A DNA stretch of 11,251 nt from Actinomycetes bacterium (GTDB lineage: Bacteria; Actinomycetota; Actinomycetes; Mycobacteriales; Micromonosporaceae): NCBI GenBank assembly GCA_023437285.1, contig JAEZGP010000213.1, positions 1-11,251 on the forward strand. The letters run 5' to 3'. The translations under genes and the position numbers were made by a program. Below are positions 7,391 to 11,251 of the stretch, piece by piece; position 1 is the first letter of the stretch; each line of letters starts with the position of its first letter. A model generated the notes under the pieces. That model was given only the letters and a program-made list of their open reading frames with translations. It did not search any database and was not told the DNA's origin.

Positions 7391-8179
7391 GTGGACCGGT
7401 ACGCGCGGTGGAACGCGCTGCTCGAACTGCTTACCGAGACCGGAAGAATCACGGTCGAGGACGCGGCAGAGCGGCTCGACGTTTCCCAGGCGACCATCCG
7501 GCGCGACTTCGACCAGCTCGCCCAGCAGCAGATGATCACCCGTACGCGCGGCGGCGCCGTCGTCAACGGCGTCTCCTACGACCTGCCGCTGCGCTACAAG
7601 TCCGCCAAGCACGTCCCCGAGAAGCAGCGCATCGGCGCGGCCGCCGCCGCGCTCGTGCAGCCCGCCCAGGTGGTCGGCCTGACCGGCGGCACCACCACGA
7701 CCGAGGTGGCCCGGGCCCTGGCCAGCCGCGCCGACCTGGCCACCACCGGCCCCGACGGTGCCCAGCTCACCGTCGTCACCAACGCCCTCAACATCGCCAA
7801 CGAGCTGCTCGTCCGGTCGCGCATGAAGATCGTCGTGACGGGCGGGGTGGTGCGCCCCCAGTCGTACGAGCTGGTCGGGCCGCTCGCCACGGGCATCCTG
7901 CGGGAGCTCACCCTCGACATCGCGTTCCTCGGGGTCGACGCCGTCGACCCGGCGCTCGGCGCCGCCGCGCACCACGAGGGCGAAGCCGCCATGAACAGCC
8001 TGCTCGCCTCCCGGGCCCGGCGGGTCGTGGTGATCGCCGACGCGTCCAAGCTGGGCCACCACGCGTTCGCCCGGGTCTGCCCGATCGAGCGGGTGGAGAG
8101 CCTGGTCACCGACACCGACGCCACGGACGAGCAGGTGCGCGGGTTCGAGGCGGTGGGCGTACACGTGATCAGGGTCTGA
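7391..8179 (+). CDS. DeoR-family transcriptional regulator
   Basis: A 262-residue DNA-binding regulator. The N-terminal winged helix-turn-helix covers about 4-57, with the recognition helix in VSQATIRRDFDQL (31-43) and the DeoR wing ending in TRTRGGAV (50-57). The C-terminal DeoRC sensor (about 73-235) has the sugar-phosphate-binding features GLTGGTTTTEVA (96-107), TNALNIANEL (130-139), GGVVRPQSYE (151-160), FLGVDAVD (179-186) and DASKLG (217-222). Such proteins are usually repressors relieved by a phosphorylated sugar. Position, divergent from nagK-nagA, suggests it controls amino-sugar use and itself. The GTG start is supported by a strong ribosome binding site. Its last 11 bases overlap the end of the convergent PAP2 gene. 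Confidence 0.9.
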   Translation: MDRYARWNALLELLTETGRITVEDAAERLDVSQATIRRDFDQLAQQQMITRTRGGAVVNGVSYDLPLRYKSAKHVPEKQRIGAAAAALVQPAQVVGLTGGTTTTEVARALASRADLATTGPDGAQLTVVTNALNIANELLVRSRMKIVVTGGVVRPQSYELVGPLATGILRELTLDIAFLGVDAVDPALGAAAHHEGEAAMNSLLASRARRVVVIADASKLGHHAFARVCPIERVESLVTDTDATDEQVRGFEAVGVHVIRV

Positions 8180-8215
8180 CGTCCGGCAGGCCTGGCCACG
8201 GGACGCGCCTGATCA
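8166..8215. terminator. Nested inverted repeat at convergent gene ends, possible two-way terminator
   Basis: TGATCAGG (8166-8173) pairs perfectly with CCTGATCA (8208-8215), and inside it CGTCC (8180-8184) pairs with GGACG (8201-8205). Together they could form a long bulged stem over the overlapping 3' ends of the DeoR and PAP2 genes. There is no U-tract, which is common among actinobacterial terminators. The structure lies inside the PAP2 coding sequence, so part of the symmetry could be chance. Confidence 0.4.
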
Positions 8216-8828
8216 GCCGGTCGATGAGGACGCCCAGGAACAGGCCGGCGACCATGTCGGTCAGCCAGTGCCAGCCCAGGTACGTCGCCGTGAAGCCCAC
8301 GATGATCGGTGGCGCGATCCGCAGGGTCCGTCGCCACGCCGGGTGGGCCGCGAACCAGCCAGCCAGGAGCAGGACAATCACCCCGTACCAGACGATGGTG
8401 TTGACCGCGTGCCCGGACGGGTACGACAGCCCGAACCCGGGCTGGCTGAACAGCTGGACCTCCACGTCGTCCGGCAGGTCGGAGTGCGGCGCGGCCCGGT
8501 GGAACAGGTACTTCAGCGGCAGCACCACCAGGGCGATGCCGACGAACGTCGCGACGACCGGCGCCAACGGCCACAGGGTGCGCCTCCGCCAGGCCAGCAC
8601 CCCCGCGATGACCAGCGTGATCGCGGCGAGCGCCCCACCGCTGCCGAGCCGGTTGACCCACTGCGCGATCGTGTCGGCCACCGGCGGCCGGTGCGCGTCC
8701 ACGAGGTTGCGCACCCAAAGATCAAGATCGAGTACGGCTGGGAGCGCCAGCAGCGCGGTCATCGCCGCGAACCCGGCGACCATGAGGACCTCGACCCACC
8801 AGCCGGCCGCCCGTCCCCGTTTCGTCAC
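8169..8828 (-). CDS. PAP2-superfamily membrane phosphatase, variant active site
   Basis: A 219-residue protein with about six membrane spans and PAP2 (type 2 phosphatidic acid phosphatase) motifs. Motif 2 is YPSGH (136-140). Motif 3 keeps His187 and Asp191 in GWHWLTD. Motif 1 keeps Lys106, but where KX6RP needs Arg the protein has Ala113 (RAAP, 111-114). The Arg of motif 3 (SRX5H) is replaced by Ala181. I checked both stretches against the nucleotide sequence. Family members hydrolyse lipid phosphates or undecaprenyl pyrophosphate at the membrane; with both phosphate-binding arginines missing, activity or substrate may differ. The GTG start at 8828 overlaps the stop of the upstream trkA-like gene as GTGA, so the two are coupled. 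It converges on the DeoR gene with an 11-bp overlap. Confidence 0.85.
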   Translation of the reverse strand: MTKRGRAAGWWVEVLMVAGFAAMTALLALPAVLDLDLWVRNLVDAHRPPVADTIAQWVNRLGSGGALAAITLVIAGVLAWRRRTLWPLAPVVATFVGIALVVLPLKYLFHRAAPHSDLPDDVEVQLFSQPGFGLSYPSGHAVNTIVWYGVIVLLLAGWFAAHPAWRRTLRIAPPIIVGFTATYLGWHWLTDMVAGLFLGVLIDRLIRRVPWPGLPDVRP

Positions 8829-10699
8829 GCTGTCACGCTACCTGGGTTGTCGTCGCCGCCCGTGGGTGGCGAGGCGTCGGTGAGGATGGCGCCCAGCCCC
8901 GCCCGGGTTGTGATCACCAGCAGGCGGTCGCCCGGGTCCAGGCGGTGGTGGTCCGGTGGGCGCCAGATCGTCTCCGGCGCGCCCGTCGTCGCCCCGCCCG
9001 GCGTGAGCGCGAGGACCCGTACCTCCTGGTGTTGTCTTGTCTGGCCGACCGCCTGGCCCGCCAGGCGGGCACCGGCCGCCACGGGCACCTCGGCCACCAG
9101 CAGCACCCGCCGCTCCACCGGGATCGTCCCGATCACCTCGCGTTCCAGCAGGGCGGCCGCGAAGGCCGGCGCCGCCACGTACGACACGCTGCGCGACACC
9201 ACGATGCCGTAGCTGCGCTGCACCAGCTCGGCGAAGTCACCGTCGAACAGGCGGAGCACCGCGCGGATGCCCGGGTTGGCGCGGCGGGCGTGCAGCGCCG
9301 CCTCCAGGTTGATGACGTCGTCGGTCGACAGCGCCACCAGAGCCCGGGCCGCGCCGATGTTCGCCTGCCGCAGCGTCGACTCCCGGCTCGCGTCGCCGAC
9401 GATCAACGGGATGTTCAGTTGCTGGGCGATCGCGACGCCGCGCGCGTCCTCATGCTTGTCGACCGCGACCACCTGCAGGCCCAGGTCGTGCAGTTGCTGG
9501 ATGACCCGGGTGCCCACGTTGCCCAGGCCGATGACCACCACGTGGCGCGAGTAGCCCAGCGTGGCCAGCGCGTCCCACGGGGTCGTCACCATCGTCTCGA
9601 CCACCGCCGCGGTGACCGTGGGGATGAGCGCCACCCCGGCGATCACGACGATGAGCTGCGCGATCTGCAGGTACAGCGGCTGACTGAAGTCCGGGTCGTT
9701 GCCGCCGCCCAGCGCCATGAGGATCGTCGTGTCGATCAGGCCCCACAGGCTGAGGTCATCGTCGAACGCCCGCATGCCGCTGCCGATGAGCAGCAGCACC
9801 AGCAGGCCCAGCGACAGCCGCCACAGCGGGCGGGCCGCGAGGACGCGCAGCATCGCCGCGGCCGCCAACGGGCTGCGGATGATGCGGCTCGCCCGCCGCC
9901 GCCACCGCCGTTGCATCATCGGGTCCGCCGCCCCGTCCGGCGTCGCCGCCGTCGCCAACACCAGGTCCGCAGTTGCGTCGTTGTCGGGCAACAGCACCGG
10001 ATCGTGCTCGTGGCTGGTCACCGCCAGGCCGCAAAGGACCTGTTCGGGGTGCACATCGACGCGGCGGGCGACGAACAACGTACGCCCCGGCAACCGGATG
10101 TGCGTGGGCGTCACCTCGCCGAGCGTCGCCGCCACGAACGCCGGCGCCGCGATCGCCGCGTCGGAGAGCACCATGCAGTCGGTGAACATCGCCCGTACGC
10201 CGCGACCCAGGTGCATGTTGAACATGCGGATCACCAGCCGGATACCGGGCTTCAGGTCCTGCGCCAACAGTGCCGCATGGATGTTGCCGACGTCGTCCTG
10301 ATGCATGATCGCCATAGCGTCGGCGGTACCCACGCCCGCCGCGGTGAGCGTCGCCGCGTCCACGGCATCCGCCTCGATGACTTCGATGCCCTCGATCGCC
10401 GCGATCCGGGAACCGTGGTTACGGTGCCGGTCGCGGATGATCGCCGTCACGCGTACGGGGTACCGGCTCACCAGTTCGTCGATCAGCCGGTGCGCGAGCG
10501 GATCGTCCCCGCACACAATGACGCGCCGGGTCGTACCGTCCTCATCGGACCGTTGCGCGCGGCGCAGCACCCGCCACTGCTGCGACCAACTGCGGCCCCG
10601 CCTCCGCATGCCGGTCAACCAGGCCTTATCACGATCGGTAAGCTCGCCGGCGTCGACGACCGGGTCCTGCGCGTCACGCTCCGGGGGTACGCCTGTCAC
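8825..10699 (-). CDS. Two-domain TrkA-N (RCK) channel-like membrane protein
   Basis: A 624-residue protein. Residues 58-180 form a first Rossmann-like TrkA-N domain with a degenerate nucleotide loop (CGDDPLAHRL). Two membrane spans follow at about 293-307 and 343-363, with a short re-entrant-like stretch between (DTTILMALGGGND, 323-335). A second TrkA-N domain (about 385-510) has a proper GLGNVG loop (391-396) and acidic Asp414. A TrkA-C-like region ends the protein (about 530-604). This resembles potassium-channel/RCK or CASTOR-POLLUX-type ion-transport proteins, but no TVGYG filter is present. The start is uncertain. GTG at 10699 has no Shine-Dalgarno but has a TACCAT box 6 bases upstream, fitting a leaderless gene. 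ATG at 10609 would give 594 residues. The frame is open through the repeat array to 11182, and such a fused call would be an error. Confidence 0.85.
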   Translation of the reverse strand: MTGVPPERDAQDPVVDAGELTDRDKAWLTGMRRRGRSWSQQWRVLRRAQRSDEDGTTRRVIVCGDDPLAHRLIDELVSRYPVRVTAIIRDRHRNHGSRIAAIEGIEVIEADAVDAATLTAAGVGTADAMAIMHQDDVGNIHAALLAQDLKPGIRLVIRMFNMHLGRGVRAMFTDCMVLSDAAIAAPAFVAATLGEVTPTHIRLPGRTLFVARRVDVHPEQVLCGLAVTSHEHDPVLLPDNDATADLVLATAATPDGAADPMMQRRWRRRASRIIRSPLAAAAMLRVLAARPLWRLSLGLLVLLLIGSGMRAFDDDLSLWGLIDTTILMALGGGNDPDFSQPLYLQIAQLIVVIAGVALIPTVTAAVVETMVTTPWDALATLGYSRHVVVIGLGNVGTRVIQQLHDLGLQVVAVDKHEDARGVAIAQQLNIPLIVGDASRESTLRQANIGAARALVALSTDDVINLEAALHARRANPGIRAVLRLFDGDFAELVQRSYGIVVSRSVSYVAAPAFAAALLEREVIGTIPVERRVLLVAEVPVAAGARLAGQAVGQTRQHQEVRVLALTPGGATTGAPETIWRPPDHHRLDPGDRLLVITTRAGLGAILTDASPPTGGDDNPGSVTA

Positions 10700-10705
10700 G
10701 CGGCG

Positions 10706-10711
10706 ATGGTA
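10706..10711 (-). promoter_or_regulatory. -10 box for a leaderless trkA-like transcript
   Basis: TACCAT on the minus strand fits TANNNT and ends exactly 6 bases before the GTG at 10699, the spacing expected when transcription starts at the first base of the start codon. No Shine-Dalgarno sequence is present. The -35 region is poor, which could point to an activator. Confidence 0.4.
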
Positions 10712-10854
10712 GTGACTTCTGGCGACCCGAGCCGCCCCTTGGACGGCCCTGCCTTTTGGGCGCTTATGGCGGTGCGTGGGTGCCCGGGCTCCGCCATATG
10801 TGCACAAAGGGTGGTACGACGAAGGTCTCGGGCGCCATTTGTGCACATATGGCG

Positions 10855-11000
10855 ACGCTGTGGGGGTGCACGGTCGCCGTATGTGCACATATGGTGACGC
10901 TGTGGGGGTGCACGGCCGCCATTTGCGCACATAGGGCGACGCTGTGAGGGTGCACGGCCGCCATTTGCGCACATAGGGCGACGCTGTGAGGGTGCACGGC
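10855..11000. repeat. Recently amplified 42-bp units within the right array
   Basis: Four spacers in a row (10855-10874, 10897-10916, 10939-10958, 10981-11000) share ACGCTGTGRGGGTGCACGGY with only one or two differences, and the palindromes at 10917 and 10959 are identical. This is a block of 42-bp repeats that spread by slippage or unequal exchange. Confidence 0.8.
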
Positions 11001-11166
11001 CGCCGTTTGTGCGCATAGGGCGAGGCGGGTGAGATCGTGGGCGCCGTTTGTGCGCATAGGGCGGTGCGGGTGAGGTCCTGGGCCGCCGTTTGTGCGCATA
11101 GGGCGAGGCGGGTGAGATCGTGGCCGCCGTTTGTGCGCATTGGGCGGGGTGGGTGAGGTCCTGGGC
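11001..11166. repeat. Tandem 83-bp duplication (two-palindrome unit) within the right array
   Basis: Bases 11001-11083 and 11084-11166 differ at about four positions and have the same length. Each contains two palindromes and two different spacers (19 and 20 bp). The array therefore grew here by copying a dimeric unit, not single repeats. Confidence 0.8.
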
Positions 11167-11220
11167 CGCCGAATGTGCACATATGGCGAATGAGGCGGGC
11201 GACGGGATCTACAACGCGTT

Positions 11221-11251
11221 CGGGGGGGGGCCCCCCCCCCCGGGGGCGCCC
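11221..11251. other. G9-C11-G5 low-complexity terminus
   Basis: The last bases are a run of nine G, eleven C and five G, self-complementary and unlike anything else in the window. This looks like a sequencing or assembly artefact at a contig end. Bases 11189-11220 before it hold no recognisable feature. Confidence 0.6.

Larger units (their letters stand above)
10750..11188. repeat. Right array of eleven phased 22-bp palindromes
   Basis: Eleven 22-bp imperfect palindromes of the same type as the left array start at 10750, 10792, 10833, 10875, 10917, 10959, 11001, 11042, 11084, 11125 and 11167. Their centres are 42, 41, 42, 42, 42, 42, 41, 42, 41 and 42 bp apart (mean 41.7). The copy at 10750 is the most degenerate; those at 10833 and 10875 are closest to perfect. 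Orientation matches the left array (the TTTGYG-type half is on the left). Spacers fall into families: ACGCTGTGRGGGTGCACGGY four times, and AGGCGGGTGAGATCGTGG and GGGTGAGGTCCTGGGC alternating. The array ends about 40 bp upstream of the trkA-like -10 box. Repeated frame shifts argue against coding. The function is unknown; ordered protein-binding sites or a chromosome-organising element are possible. Confidence 0.92.

Noticed and set aside
8825..11182. A 785-residue version of the trkA-like protein
   Set aside because: The extra N-terminus is translation of the palindrome array. The leaderless-type start at 10699 and the onset of the Rossmann domain fit a 624-residue protein.
545..11188. The palindrome arrays as CRISPR arrays
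   Set aside because: The repeats vary, the spacers are repeated within each array, spacer length is only about 20 bp, and no cas gene is present.
1..11251. tRNA, rRNA, insertion sequences or integrase genes
   Set aside because: No cloverleaf, rRNA-like stretch, transposase motif or terminal inverted repeat was recognised on either strand.

Overview
The window is about 11 kb of very GC-rich DNA with GTG as well as ATG starts, several 4-base start/stop overlaps and leaderless-looking starts. This fits a filamentous actinobacterium, most likely Micromonosporaceae or a relative. That assignment is inferred from composition, gene families (DUF3263, DeoR/ROK/NagA cluster) and gene style, not from a search.

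Layout. Bases 1-543 hold two tandem copies of a 281-bp non-coding-looking unit. Bases 545-817 hold seven copies of a 22-bp imperfect palindrome (left half CGCCRTWTGYG, right half CRCATANGGCG) with centres 41-43 bp apart. Bases 818-1080 carry no gene but end in two G-quadruplex-type runs. Next, on the minus strand, come an ABC-2 permease (1081-1905) and a 941-residue protein (1902-4727) joining a membrane-anchored extracellular CocE/S15-type hydrolase to a cytoplasmic ABC ATPase; these overlap by 4 bp. A DUF3263 gene (4798-5157) and a nagK-nagA pair (5174-7278, 4-bp overlap) follow, also on minus. A divergent DeoR-family regulator (7391-8179, plus) is followed by a minus-strand pair: a two-RCK, channel-like TrkA-N protein (8825-10699) and a PAP2-type phosphatase (8169-8828). 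The phosphatase overlaps the end of the regulator by 11 bp. Bases 10750-11188 hold a second array of eleven palindromes of the same type and period. The last 30 bases are an extreme G/C homopolymer.

How it works together. The nagK-nagA-deoR set looks like an amino-sugar catabolic locus: phosphorylation of N-acetylglucosamine or a similar amino sugar, deacetylation of the 6-phosphate, and control by a sugar-phosphate-sensing repressor. The hydrolase-ABC fusion and its permease make a transporter with a built-in ectoenzyme of unknown substrate. The TrkA-like/PAP2 pair is membrane and ion related.

The least explained element is the pair of palindrome arrays. They comprise 18 sites on a period close to four DNA helical turns. 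The two arrays have the same orientation and keep the same period although their spacer sequences differ. The right array ends just upstream of the probable trkA-like promoter.
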